Assembly (NCBI GenBank): GCA_019118885.1
Contig: DWYB01000053.1
Coordinates: 1-44,191 of the forward strand
Direction: 5' to 3'
DNA: 44,191 nt
Source: Candidatus Mediterraneibacter surreyensis
Lineage (GTDB): Bacteria > Bacillota > Clostridia > Lachnospirales > Lachnospiraceae
Shown piece by piece: positions 16,994 through 25,421 of the stretch. How positions within the stretch are numbered: the first letter of the stretch is position 1; each line of letters opens with the position of its first letter. The notes beneath the pieces are model-generated. The model did not search any database. It was not told where the DNA came from and saw only the letters and a list, made by a program, of their open reading frames with translations. Position numbers and translations under genes: made by a program.

Positions 16994-18403
16994 CTAGAAC
17001 CCTCCTTCTTCTTTATATGACTTCGTGTTTCTGTAGGTCAGCAGTGCCGCTACAGCAAGGATGACGAATGTCAGGATACCTATGACAGCACCGATATTAT
17101 AGTACTGTTTGTCAATGGTCAGTTTATACAGCCATGTAACAAGCAGATCCGTCTTACCCGCGGTAGACGACAGATCGGTAACGGGATCGCCGCCGGACAG
17201 CAGGTATATGACATTGAAGTTATTGACATTTCCGGTAAATGTAACGATCAGGTACGGCGTCGTCACATACAGCATATACGGAAGCGTGATCTTCGTGAAG
17301 ATCTGCAGTGCATTCGCCCCGTCCACTCTCGCCGCTTCGTAGAGCTCTGCCGGGATATTCTGCAGCACACCGGTGAGCTGAAGGAGCGTGTACGGCACGC
17401 CGACCCATACATTGATCACGATGACCGTCACTCTCGCCCATGTGGGGTCTGTAAAGAACGGAAGGCTCGCATCCTGTGCGATCAGTCCGAGATTTCTCAA
17501 GAGAACGTTGACCGCGCCTTCCGGCTGGAGCATCGTCCGCATGATCAACAGGGAAACGAACATCGGCACTGCACAGGAGAGAACAAAACAGAATCTCCAG
17601 AAGCCTTTTGCCCTTGTTCCTTTGCGGTTGATCAGAAGCGAGACGATCATACCGAATATGTAGTTTGAGAACGTTGCGAAGAACGCCCAGACAAGAGTCC
17701 ATCCAAGCACCGACCAGAATGTACTTCCCAGGATACTGGTGGAATCAAACAGCGCTTTGAAATTATCAAGTCCCACCCAGTCAAAAAGCATCAGATGGCT
17801 GTCAATCTTGCTGTAATTTGTAAAAGCCATACAGATCATGAAAATCAGCGGCAGGATCGTAAATGCTCCGATAAAAAACATCGGCGGCGTCATGAGCAGT
17901 CTCTGCAGGTTCTCATGGAGCAGTGTCTTTAAATCCTCTGCGAAATTATTGACATGCTTCCCTTCTTTTGCGAGGCATTCTGCCTTGTACGCGCTCCTTA
18001 AGGTTCCTCTCCATGCACACACCATAAGGAATGTGATCAGCACGGTCGCCACGCCGAACAGCAGGATCAATATAGACTGATCTCCTTCTGTGTAGGTGTA
18101 AATCTGCTGTGCTTCATCCCATACCTCTTCCTGTGCAACACTTCCGAGCGACGGCAGCATTGCAAGACAATGTGCTCCTGTCATAACCATAAATACGATG
18201 TATGCCACTTCCACAGCCAGATACAGCAGACCTTTAACGATCTGTCCGTGAACAATATTTCCAAGCCCCATCAGCACCATGGAAAGCTTTGTCTCAAGCC
18301 CGCCCTCACGGATCGCCTTTGTGCATGTATACGGTGTCGGAAACTCATTTACTCTCTTTTTTAATATTCCCATCCTCGTCACCTCATTCTCAGATTCCAT
18401 CAC
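16994..18403 (-). CDS. malF: Maltodextrin ABC transporter permease, MalF type
   Basis: Partner permease of the same CUT1 importer. Its 469 residues are longer than a minimal permease because of an N-terminal extension (about 1-170) with two hydrophobic segments before the conserved permease domain (from about PPMFFIGAFTILPL). The EAA loop is YEAARVDGANALQIFTKITL near residue 365. Its 5' end overlaps the binding-protein gene by 14 bases and its 3' end is 2 bases from MalG, so the three form a tight operon. N-terminally extended MalF proteins are also found in other bacteria, so this is not abnormal. Confidence 0.92.
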   Translation of the reverse strand: MMESENEVTRMGILKKRVNEFPTPYTCTKAIREGGLETKLSMVLMGLGNIVHGQIVKGLLYLAVEVAYIVFMVMTGAHCLAMLPSLGSVAQEEVWDEAQQIYTYTEGDQSILILLFGVATVLITFLMVCAWRGTLRSAYKAECLAKEGKHVNNFAEDLKTLLHENLQRLLMTPPMFFIGAFTILPLIFMICMAFTNYSKIDSHLMLFDWVGLDNFKALFDSTSILGSTFWSVLGWTLVWAFFATFSNYIFGMIVSLLINRKGTRAKGFWRFCFVLSCAVPMFVSLLIMRTMLQPEGAVNVLLRNLGLIAQDASLPFFTDPTWARVTVIVINVWVGVPYTLLQLTGVLQNIPAELYEAARVDGANALQIFTKITLPYMLYVTTPYLIVTFTGNVNNFNVIYLLSGGDPVTDLSSTAGKTDLLVTWLYKLTIDKQYYNIGAVIGILTFVILAVAALLTYRNTKSYKEEGGF

Positions 18404-19625
18404 TGTTCATTGCTTCGTTCATCTGCTCGGTCTGTTCCGCCGAATTTTCATGGGTGATCGATCCGTTTCGGATTCCTTTTCCCATATTTTCCACCGGCGT
18501 CCAACAGTTGCTCATCTCAGCCAGATTCGGCTGCAGGATCGACGTACGGTTAAATGTTTCATTGACCGCAGCCACAACTTCATCTGACATAATATCTTCA
18601 TTTTCAAGAAGCCTGGTATTACACGGAACTACGTTCTCCAGTTCATAGTGGAGGCGCTGGGAATATTCATTTCCAAGGAAAATGGCAAGTTCTACAGCCT
18701 GTACCATATAATCGCTCTGCGTGTTCACTCCTACTGCTTTTGTTCCGGCATAAGAATACATCTGTTTTTCTTCCCCGTTCAGAGTATATGCAGGCAGAGC
18801 CGCCACACCCATGTTATCGCCGAGCGCTTCCTCTATTGCCGCCGCATCCCATGATCCGGTAAACATGGCATTGATACTGCCGTCACGTATTCCTGCGATA
18901 CCGGAACCGTCCGCATCGATCCGGAAGTTCGGATTGGATTCAAGATCAATGAGGTAATCTGTCACTTCCTGTGCTTTCTCGCCGCCGAAATCAACTCCGG
19001 CAGATGCGTCTGTTCCGTCTCCAAAGAGAGTACAGCCGTTTCCGATATAGAATGACGCCAGGTACCAGGAGTTCGTAAACGGGAATGACACAACTCCTTT
19101 CTCCAGCATGGTATCCAGATTCTTGACATCCTCCTCCGAAAATACACTCTTGTCATAGAACATAAACCATGTGTTGATAGCGAACGGCACGCCATATATC
19201 TCGCCGTCCTTTGTCACTGAATCGAGAGACGTCTGCGAGTTTGTCGCCTCAATTTCCTCTCTGTACTTTCCCCCGAATTTCACCAGAGCATTTGCATCCG
19301 TCATTGTTGTCAGGTTATCATTTGCGTACAGAAATACATCCGCGCTCGCATCTGCATCCTGTGAAACCTGGCCTGCGGAACTGGCCTCATCCGCTACACC
19401 GTAGACAAATGTGATATCCCACTCCGGATGTTCCTCAGCGAAAGCATTACAGCAGGTCTGCAGCCATTGTCCCTGATCAACCGACTGATCGCCCTGCGGC
19501 GACCAGACCATCAGACGTACAGACTCTTTTCCGCCGTCTCCGCTCCCGCATCCCGTGAGTCCTGTTACAGCCAGCGATGCGGCCATAACTGCCGCTGTCA
19601 GCGCTGACACCGCTCTTTTTCTCAT
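18390..19625 (-). CDS. Maltodextrin-binding lipoprotein (MalE-like)
   Basis: An extracellular solute-binding protein (family 1) delivering sugar to MalFG. The N-terminus is a lipoprotein signal: charged MRKR, a hydrophobic core, and the lipobox LTGC with the acylated cysteine at about residue 26, followed by a GSGDGG tether. The mature part has the family pattern (VRLMVWSPQGD near 37 and GVPFAINTWFMFYDKSVFS near 145). The 411 residues are normal. A GGGAGG site precedes ATG 19625. It is the first gene of the maltodextrin operon, with a good promoter 50-75 bases upstream, and is divergent from the LacI-type regulator. Confidence 0.93.
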   Translation of the reverse strand: MRKRAVSALTAAVMAASLAVTGLTGCGSGDGGKESVRLMVWSPQGDQSVDQGQWLQTCCNAFAEEHPEWDITFVYGVADEASSAGQVSQDADASADVFLYANDNLTTMTDANALVKFGGKYREEIEATNSQTSLDSVTKDGEIYGVPFAINTWFMFYDKSVFSEEDVKNLDTMLEKGVVSFPFTNSWYLASFYIGNGCTLFGDGTDASAGVDFGGEKAQEVTDYLIDLESNPNFRIDADGSGIAGIRDGSINAMFTGSWDAAAIEEALGDNMGVAALPAYTLNGEEKQMYSYAGTKAVGVNTQSDYMVQAVELAIFLGNEYSQRLHYELENVVPCNTRLLENEDIMSDEVVAAVNETFNRTSILQPNLAEMSNCWTPVENMGKGIRNGSITHENSAEQTEQMNEAMNSDGI

Positions 19626-19672
19626 ACCTACTTCCTCCCTTGCATAAGTTTCGTATTGTTTCGTTAATTCAT

Positions 19673-19701
19673 ATCATACGCTTTTCAGAACTAGTCGTCA
19701 A
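19673..19701 (-). promoter_or_regulatory. Promoter of the maltodextrin operon
   Basis: TTGACG (19701-19696) and TATGAT (19678-19673) on the minus strand with a 17-base spacer. The 5' leader after it contains ACGAAACTT near 19653-19645, a motif that recurs twice in the regulator promoter region. It is therefore a candidate half-site for the divergent LacI-type regulator. Confidence 0.7.
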
Positions 19702-19801
19702 TCAGTTTTCATTTTTCACATATATTTTATCTGTAATGCACAATTTGATCATCTATTTTTTGTGCATATTTATTATTTCATAGCTTATTTTTATCAATAT
19801 T

Positions 19802-19887
19802 CGAAACTTTTCTAAACCATTTTGAGCAGGTAATCATTCGCATTGATTTCAATGCTGTTTTTTTATATAATATTTTTAGAAACTTTT
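19802..19887. promoter_or_regulatory. Repeated GAAACTTTT motif, candidate operator sites
   Basis: CGAAACTTTT starts at 19802 and AGAAACTTTT at 19878 on the plus strand, 76 bp apart; a related ACGAAACTT lies on the minus strand near 19653. The second copy is just downstream of the regulator's -10 box. These are possible half-sites of the LacI-type regulator. None forms a full palindrome of the usual LacI kind, so the call is tentative. Confidence 0.3.
19843..19871 (+). promoter_or_regulatory. Promoter of the LacI-family regulator
   Basis: TTGATT (19843-19848) and TATAAT (19866-19871) with a 17-base spacer, 40 bases before the ATG at 19912. A GAAACTTTT motif immediately follows the -10 box, suggesting autoregulation. 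Confidence 0.75.
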
Positions 19888-19911
19888 GGAATATAAAGAG
19901 GATAGCAGATC

Positions 19912-20916
19912 ATGACAACTATACAGGATATCGCTGATAAACTGGGCATTTCCAAAGGTACCGTCTCAAAAGCACTGAATGGCGCCCCTGACATCAGCGA
20001 AACATTACAAAAACAAATACTGGAAACGGCAGTTGAACTCGGATACACAAAACTGCGCCGTTATAAGAAACCGGCAAAGAAACTGTGCGTCATTGTGCAG
20101 AAGAATAATATTCAATATGAAGAGCCTCATCACTTTGCCTATGATATCATCATGGGATTTCGCCAGATTGCAGAACCGGCGGGATATGAGGTGGCAATCG
20201 TTCCGGTGGACGCCGATGCTCAGAGAGAAATGTCCTATGATGCATTCATGCTGCAGCATGACTTTTCCGGAGCCTTTCTCCTCGGATTTTCTCTTGTGGA
20301 GCCATGGATGAAAGACTTCCATACCTGCCATACGCCTGCCGTACTCTATGACAACCATATCATCGGCAATCCTATGACCTCTTATGTAGGTATCGATAAT
20401 GAAGAAGGCATGGACCTGGCCATCGGGCACCTGAAAAAACTGGGGCACAAGAAGATCGGTTATCTGAGCAGCGCGCTCGGCTCCCATATCATGCAGGTAC
20501 GTCACAGGGCATTTTTTCAGGCAATGCGCAGCCACGGGCTGAAAGCGGACTCATCATACGCCGGATGCTCCTATTATCTGTCCGAGTGTATGGAAAAACA
20601 CCTGCCTCGTTTTCTCGATATGGGCATGACAGCGATCATCTGCTGCCAGGATACATTTGCCAGTGCGGCGATCACCCAGTGTCAGCAGCTTGGATTTCGG
20701 GTTCCGAGAGATATCAGTATCATCGGCTTCGATGACATTCCCCTCTCAGCATACACATCTCCGCCGCTCACCACTGTCCGTCAGGACCGCATCCAGCTCG
20801 GGAAAAGCGGGTTCAATGCCCTGAGCGGACTGTTAAACGGGGTGCCGCTGGGCACTGTCCTGCTCCACGCGGATCTTATTGTTCGTGATTCCACTTCCGG
20901 GCCGGCCCGGACTTAA
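19912..20916 (+). CDS. LacI-family regulator of the maltodextrin operon
   Basis: A 334-residue repressor with an N-terminal LacI helix-turn-helix (TTIQDIADKLGISKGTVSKA at 2-21) and hinge, followed by a periplasmic-binding-protein-like sensor domain (about 60-330, with DISIIGFDDIPLSAYTSPPL near 272). It is divergent from the maltodextrin operon with about 290 bases between. By position it probably represses those genes and releases on a maltose-type sugar. The start is preceded by AAAGAGGA. The next gene follows after 13 bases on the same strand. Confidence 0.9.
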   Translation: MTTIQDIADKLGISKGTVSKALNGAPDISETLQKQILETAVELGYTKLRRYKKPAKKLCVIVQKNNIQYEEPHHFAYDIIMGFRQIAEPAGYEVAIVPVDADAQREMSYDAFMLQHDFSGAFLLGFSLVEPWMKDFHTCHTPAVLYDNHIIGNPMTSYVGIDNEEGMDLAIGHLKKLGHKKIGYLSSALGSHIMQVRHRAFFQAMRSHGLKADSSYAGCSYYLSECMEKHLPRFLDMGMTAIICCQDTFASAAITQCQQLGFRVPRDISIIGFDDIPLSAYTSPPLTTVRQDRIQLGKSGFNALSGLLNGVPLGTVLLHADLIVRDSTSGPART

Positions 20917-20929
20917 AGGAGGCGTTGCT

Positions 20930-21757
20930 ATGACAGTATTAAAGATCGCACAGGCACAGATTCCTGTATACACCCAGAGAGAACAGATTGCTGCGATGCT
21001 TGAGCGCGCAGCCGGAAAGGCCGCAGGGGAAGGAGCTGATCTTCTTGCCCTTCCTGAAATGTTCTGCTGCCCCTATGATATCACCTGCTTTTCCGCTTAC
21101 GCCGAAGAGCAGGGCGGGCCAATCTGGCAGATCTGTTCAGGCATCGCCCGTTCTTACCATATTTATCTCTCTGCCGGTACAATCCCGGAGCGAGGCGAAA
21201 ACGGGCGGATTTACAACACCGCCTATGTATTTGACCCCAGCGGCAGACAGATCGCCAAGCACCGCAAGATGCATCTCTTCGATATCGACATTGACGGCGG
21301 ACAGCATTTTCAGGAGTCTGCTGTCCTCACCCCCGGAGACAGCATTACGACTTTCGAGACAGAATACTGCACAATGGGGCTGGCCGTCTGCTATGACATC
21401 CGTTTCCCGGAGCTCTTCCGGCTCATGGCGCTCAGAGGAGCCGATGTCATTCTCGTTCCCGCATCTTTTAATATGACTACCGGACCGATGCACTGGGAAC
21501 TGCTCTTTCGTTCCCAGGCGGTATTTCATCAGACATTTATCGCAGGCACCGCCCCCGCACGAAATGAGAACGCCTCCTACATATCATGGGGCCACAGCAT
21601 TATCACCGATCCATGGGGCAATACCGTTTCCATGATGGACGCCGGGGAGGAAATCCGCATCACGGCGATCGACCTCGACGAATGCAGAAAAGCAAGGCAG
21701 CAGATCCCGGTGTTCCGGCACAGACGGGAAGATGTATACACACTGAAAGAGCGCTGA
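20930..21757 (+). CDS. Carbon-nitrogen hydrolase, omega-amidase (Nit2)-like
   Basis: A cytosolic nitrilase-superfamily amidase, likely acting on alpha-ketoglutaramate or a similar omega-amide. The catalytic triad is visible: Glu in LALPEMFCCP (about 43), Lys in KHRKMHLFDID (about 113) and Cys in VCYDIRFPE (about 155). I chose the ATG at 20930 because AAAGGAGG stands at the right distance and the protein then begins TVLKIAQAQIPV, as family members do. This gives 275 residues; the longer frame back to 20879 overlaps the regulator. A regulator and an amidase in one transcript have no obvious link, so co-transcription may be incidental. Confidence 0.9.
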   Translation: MTVLKIAQAQIPVYTQREQIAAMLERAAGKAAGEGADLLALPEMFCCPYDITCFSAYAEEQGGPIWQICSGIARSYHIYLSAGTIPERGENGRIYNTAYVFDPSGRQIAKHRKMHLFDIDIDGGQHFQESAVLTPGDSITTFETEYCTMGLAVCYDIRFPELFRLMALRGADVILVPASFNMTTGPMHWELLFRSQAVFHQTFIAGTAPARNENASYISWGHSIITDPWGNTVSMMDAGEEIRITAIDLDECRKARQQIPVFRHRREDVYTLKER

Positions 21758-21774
21758 GTTTCCTCCGCGCTCTT
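21747..21774 (+). terminator. Terminator after the amidase gene
   Basis: Arms AAGAGCGC (21747-21754) and GCGCTCTT (21767-21774) overlap the amidase stop codon. On the plus strand they are followed by CTTTGTTCTATATTTTTTTT. The converging HD-domain gene ends at 21782, so the hairpin may serve both directions. Confidence 0.7.
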
Positions 21775-21781
21775 CTTTGTT

Positions 21782-22555
21782 CTATATTTTTTTTGCTTCA
21801 TGTATATATGACACAAGTCTCTTCTCCAGCTCTTCCATCGTCTCCGCCGTTTCCGGATTTGTATATGGGATCCTGTGTATGATCCGGCGGACATAATCAT
21901 TTTCCTCCACGATATCCAGGCTCTCCCGGAAGTTGAGGTCATAGAAATATGCCAGATAGGAGACCCAGTAATCCATCAGCGTCACACGTTCCGCCGACAG
22001 GATGCTCTTTCCTTCCAGGGCATCCTTACATATTTTCGGAGATATTGACGAAGCTCCGATCTCATCCGCTCCTGCACCCATAAATGTCTCCAGGTCGTCC
22101 ACAAGTTTCACCCGGCAGTTATCCAGTTTATCCGCGTCACGGATGATGCGCGCATGGAGAAGCGTCCTCTCATCTTCTATTCCTTCCAGGACAAAGTCAC
22201 TGTGTTTGGCGATCGCCGTCTCGATGATATCATCCCACATATCTTCCGGCACAAACCTGCGGATCATCCCCTCCCGGAACAGAACCTGTACGCCGTAGGC
22301 CGCATGATCCATCGTCTCCGGCATGAAACTGTCATATATCTTCAGCTGTTCAAATCTCCCGATATCATGCAAAAGAGCGATGATCCGGGCAAGCGAACGA
22401 TCCTCTTCGGAAAGCTCCATGCGCCTTGCGATCTCCGTGCTCTGCGCCACTACGCCATAAGTATGAACGATCTTGAGTTTCACCTTATCGTTGTTCCTGT
22501 CATAACCGTTCAGATATTGCTCGAATGTCTCTTTCGCCGCTCTGTAATCTATCAT
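21782..22555 (-). CDS. HD-domain phosphohydrolase
   Basis: A 257-residue HD-superfamily protein, likely a metal-dependent phosphohydrolase acting on a nucleotide or phosphomonoester; substrate unknown. The metal-binding HD pattern is seen as HTYGVVAQ (about 31), LLHDIGRFEQ (about 64), AKHSDFVLEG (about 121) and RDADKLDNCRV (about 145). I chose the ATG at 22555 because CGGAGG stands upstream; the frame back to 22615 lacks a site and adds a non-conserved leader. The ZIP gene ends 66 bases upstream on the same strand, so the two may be co-transcribed. Confidence 0.88.
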   Translation of the reverse strand: MIDYRAAKETFEQYLNGYDRNNDKVKLKIVHTYGVVAQSTEIARRMELSEEDRSLARIIALLHDIGRFEQLKIYDSFMPETMDHAAYGVQVLFREGMIRRFVPEDMWDDIIETAIAKHSDFVLEGIEDERTLLHARIIRDADKLDNCRVKLVDDLETFMGAGADEIGASSISPKICKDALEGKSILSAERVTLMDYWVSYLAYFYDLNFRESLDIVEENDYVRRIIHRIPYTNPETAETMEELEKRLVSYIHEAKKI

Positions 22556-22621
22556 AACTTTCGTACCTCCGATTCTTCTATGCTTCTGAGTATCATACAT
22601 CCAGCCTGACAGCATGCATAC

Positions 22622-23404
22622 TCAGCCCAGCGCTACATCCAGTATCATCATAAGTACGAATCCGACAGCCACTCCCACAGTGCTGATATTAGAATGGGGG
22701 CCGGTCTGAGCTTCGGGAATCAGCTCTTCCACCACAACATAGATCATTGCTCCGGCCGCAAAAGCAAGGAGATACGGAAGCAGCGGAACCACAAGCCCGG
22801 TCAGCAGGATCGTAATAAACGCTGCTGCCGGCTCCACGACTCCTGAAAGCGCCCCGTAAACAAACGCTCTCGTCTTTGACAGGCCATGGCTTTTCAACGG
22901 CATGGAGATAATCGCCCCTTCCGGGAAATTCTGAATAGCAATACCAACGGACAGGGCAAATGCTCCTGCCAGAGTCATCGTTGTATTCTCAGCCAGAACG
23001 CCTGCAAAAGTAACTCCCACCGCCATGCCTTCCGGAATATTGTGCAGCGTCACCGCAAGGACAAGCATGGTTGTTTTTTTTAAATGCGCAGGAACTCCTT
23101 CCGGCTCCTCATCCGTAAAATGAAGATGGGGCGTCAGTGTATCCAGCACCAGCAAAAATCCCATTCCCAGAAGGAAGCCCACAGCCGGCGGAAGCCATGG
23201 TATCCCGCCCTTCTGTTCTGCCATATCAATAGCGGGAATCAGCAGCGACCATACCGAAGCTGCTATCATGACGCCCGAGGCAAATCCAAGAAGCATTTTC
23301 TGCAGCCGCTCATTCATTTCCTTTCTCATAAAAAATACCATTGCCGATCCAAGAGCGGTCCCGGCAAATGGTATCAATATTCCGATCAGCGTATTCTGGT
23401 TCAT
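22622..23404 (-). CDS. ZIP-family divalent metal transporter
   Basis: A membrane importer of divalent metals (zinc, iron or manganese) of the ZIP/GufA-ZupT type. The 260 residues contain about eight hydrophobic segments. The two metal-site helices are explicit: TLHNIPEGMAVG near residue 120 and IAIQNFPEGAIIS near 157. A GGGAGATAAAAT site precedes ATG 23404. It lies downstream of the Fur-type DUF3793-flavodoxin operon, 173 bases away; a common iron theme is possible, but no Fur box is seen directly before it. Confidence 0.92.
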   Translation of the reverse strand: MNQNTLIGILIPFAGTALGSAMVFFMRKEMNERLQKMLLGFASGVMIAASVWSLLIPAIDMAEQKGGIPWLPPAVGFLLGMGFLLVLDTLTPHLHFTDEEPEGVPAHLKKTTMLVLAVTLHNIPEGMAVGVTFAGVLAENTTMTLAGAFALSVGIAIQNFPEGAIISMPLKSHGLSKTRAFVYGALSGVVEPAAAFITILLTGLVVPLLPYLLAFAAGAMIYVVVEELIPEAQTGPHSNISTVGVAVGFVLMMILDVALG

Positions 23405-23577
23405 ATTTTATCTCCCTTTTTATCCGGCAATTATATATCTATGATATTCCTTGTCGGTAATTTTTATCGTTATCTTATGATATGCATGAGGTAAAGATTT
23501 TGTCAACGCTTTTCGGACATATACGCGTTCTTATTTTGGCGTCCGGAGTTTCGGGCGCCGGAATTTCATCTGAAGTT

Positions 23578-24009
23578 TCAGAAACCTGAAGCCAGATCTT
23601 TTCCTGCGGCCCGGCACTCTTCAAGCGCTTCGTCATCAGGAGCCTCGTTTGCTATAACGCCCTCGTCTCTCACGAGAACTGCTCCGGCATTCTTCATGCG
23701 GTCCGCCCAGTCTCTCATCCACTCTCCATCACCCCATCCGTAGGATCCGAACAAAAGGATCTTCTTTCCTGATACCAGGGGCTCCAACGATTCCACGAAT
23801 GGTTCCATCTCCGTCTCTTCCAGCTGTTCCGCTCCCATAGAGGGGCAGCCCAGGGCAAACGCATTCTCCGATGCCAGCGCCGCCGCATCGGCATTGGCCA
23901 CTTCCATCACATTTGCCTCCGTTCCGGCCGACCTGATTCCCTCTGCAACAGCTTCCGCCATAGCCTGAGTATTCCCAGTTCCACTCCAATATACTACTGA
24001 TACGCTCAT
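23578..24009 (-). CDS. Flavodoxin
   Basis: A small FMN electron carrier that replaces ferredoxin when iron is short. The 143 residues start with SVVYWSGTGNTQAMAEAVAE, the phosphate-binding loop (SGTGNT at 9-14), and later have the isoalloxazine loops GCPSMGAEQ (about 54) and GSYGWGDGEWM (about 88). The size fits short-chain flavodoxins. A GGAGGAG site precedes the ATG. It follows the DUF3793 gene by 60 bases and probably shares its Fur-type promoter. Confidence 0.95.
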   Translation of the reverse strand: MSVSVVYWSGTGNTQAMAEAVAEGIRSAGTEANVMEVANADAAALASENAFALGCPSMGAEQLEETEMEPFVESLEPLVSGKKILLFGSYGWGDGEWMRDWADRMKNAGAVLVRDEGVIANEAPDDEALEECRAAGKDLASGF

Positions 24010-24069
24010 TTTTTCTCCTCCGTTTCATATTCTTTTGTCCGCAACAGCCGCTCCCGAACAGCAGATCTG

Positions 24070-24657
24070 TTATACGGCAATTTCCCGGACGCTTTTTCCG
24101 GTAATAAATTCATTTACCGCACATTCTTTCGCGCGGTCAAACTCCTTGAATATCATTCTGGCTTTTGCAAGATTACCGTATACTTTCCAATATCCGATCA
24201 TCAGATATTTTCTGCCCTCGTTTTCGATAAAGCCTTTTACATCTTCTGGAGGATATCCAAGGAATGCGCCGATCTCATGGGGAAATCCGATGCCGAGTCT
24301 CGCGAAATCCTTCACCCGTGAACACAACCGCTCAAGCATATTGTCAAGATTATTGTCTGTGTATCCATATTCCCGGATCAGGCGGCGTATCTCCGTACTG
24401 TTCAGATACCCGGACAGCTGGTCAGAACGGTAAAAAAGGACAAGACATTTTCCATCGGAACAGGACAGTCTATGATACGAAATCCCCGTATCGTCCAACA
24501 ATTCCATAAGACCTTCATAAAGCTCCTCCTCCAGTGATATCACGCAGGATACTTTCAAGCCTTTCAGGAACGGCGCGCACTGCAGTACCACCTGAAATGC
24601 CAGACGAATCTTTTGATCACCATTTTTCAGAAAATAAGACAAAACTTCCGCGGGCAT
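24070..24657 (-). CDS. DUF3793 family protein
   Basis: A protein of the DUF3793 family, whose function is unknown. I recognise the pattern RLAFQVVLQCAPFLKG near residue 19 and GRKYLMIGYWKVYGNLAKA near 155. Start chosen at 24657, after a good AAAGGGGG site; the longer frame to 24726 runs through the promoter and a Fur box. The 195 residues have no signal peptide or membrane segment. Two Fur boxes overlap the promoter and a flavodoxin gene follows, so a role under iron limitation is a reasonable inference. Confidence 0.85.
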   Translation of the reverse strand: MPAEVLSYFLKNGDQKIRLAFQVVLQCAPFLKGLKVSCVISLEEELYEGLMELLDDTGISYHRLSCSDGKCLVLFYRSDQLSGYLNSTEIRRLIREYGYTDNNLDNMLERLCSRVKDFARLGIGFPHEIGAFLGYPPEDVKGFIENEGRKYLMIGYWKVYGNLAKARMIFKEFDRAKECAVNEFITGKSVREIAV

Positions 24658-24673
24658 AGTTCCCCCTTTATTA

Positions 24674-24729
24674 TGAGAATGATTTTCAATTGAATTAATA
24701 CTATCATATTTGATAATCGTTTTCAATAT
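24674..24729 (-). promoter_or_regulatory. Two Fur boxes over the DUF3793-flavodoxin promoter
   Basis: TGAGAATGATTTTCA (24674-24688) and TGATAATCGTTTTCA (24711-24725) each match 13 of 15 positions of the Fur core TGATAATNATTATCA. On the minus strand a promoter TTGAAA - 17 bases - TAGTAT lies in between and overlaps the distal box. This predicts repression by iron-loaded Fur and expression in iron shortage. Confidence 0.82.
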
Positions 24730-24897
24730 TTTTTATGAGAACATTTATCACTTTGCTTATATGGTCAATATGCTCAATTATTTTTGTTTTTTTATCCTTT
24801 TTTTAGTTGTTCCCCACATAGCTTTAGTGTATAATGAATATATGATATTTGAGAGGTGATATTCTCAAAGAATACATACATAAAGGAGAGATTCGCC

Positions 24898-25320
24898 ATG
24901 GTAAATTTAATTACAGGCCCAAGAGGCAGCGGAAAAACACAGCAAATGATTGATCTTGCAAATGAGAAGGTGAAAACTTCCAACGGCAACGTAGTATTTA
25001 TTAAAAAGAGCCACAAGGATACATACACGGTAGATTTTAACATCCGCGCAATCCGTATGGCTGATTATCCAGATATCCTTACCCTTGAAGAATTCGTAGG
25101 ATTCCTTTACGGCATGGTAGCCGGCAATCACGACATCGAAACAATCTTTATCGACAGTGTGCTGAAACAGGCAAACATCACTCTTGAAAGTCTCCCTGTT
25201 TTCCTGCAGAAACTGAATAAGATCAGCTCTGAAAACAATATCGATTTCTATCTCAGCATAGGAGCGGACAAAAATGAGATTTCCGGTATCGACTCATCTG
25301 ATTACAATGTAATCTCATAG
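24898..25320 (+). CDS. Small P-loop ATPase-like protein, unknown function
   Basis: A 140-residue protein with a Walker A motif GPRGSGKT at residues 6-13 and a Walker B-like stretch IETIFIDS near residue 81. It is much shorter than a typical ATPase and lacks recognisable helicase, AAA+ or kinase features. Start taken at 24898, with AAGGAG 9 bases upstream; the longer frame to 24856 has no site. Similar small proteins occur in Lachnospiraceae and are sometimes named PilT-like, but I see no evidence for twitching motility. It is monocistronic, between the divergent Fur-type promoter and a terminator at 25384. Confidence 0.75.
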   Translation: MVNLITGPRGSGKTQQMIDLANEKVKTSNGNVVFIKKSHKDTYTVDFNIRAIRMADYPDILTLEEFVGFLYGMVAGNHDIETIFIDSVLKQANITLESLPVFLQKLNKISSENNIDFYLSIGADKNEISGIDSSDYNVIS

Positions 25321-25383
25321 CCAAAGTATACCGATATACCTGAACAGATGTATTATCATCTGCAAAACTAATAGAAAATATTC

Positions 25384-25415
25384 AACGGCGGCAGAATCAT
25401 TTATCTGCCGCCGTT
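25384..25415. terminator. Bidirectional terminator
   Basis: Perfect 12-bp arms AACGGCGGCAGA (25384-25395) and TCTGCCGCCGTT (25404-25415) lie between the converging P-loop gene and the 562-residue membrane protein gene. A TTATTTCT tail is present on the plus side. Confidence 0.85.
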
Positions 25416-25421
25416 TTATTT

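Noticed and set aside
19666-19690. CcpA catabolite site (cre) near the maltodextrin promoter
   Set aside because: CTGAAAAGCGTATGA resembles cre but has one extra base between the AA and CG blocks, so it does not fit the consensus.
23538-23559. GGCG...CGCC hairpin after flavodoxin as terminator
   Set aside because: A stem exists with one mismatch, but the minus strand continues with A residues rather than a T-run, so I do not call it.
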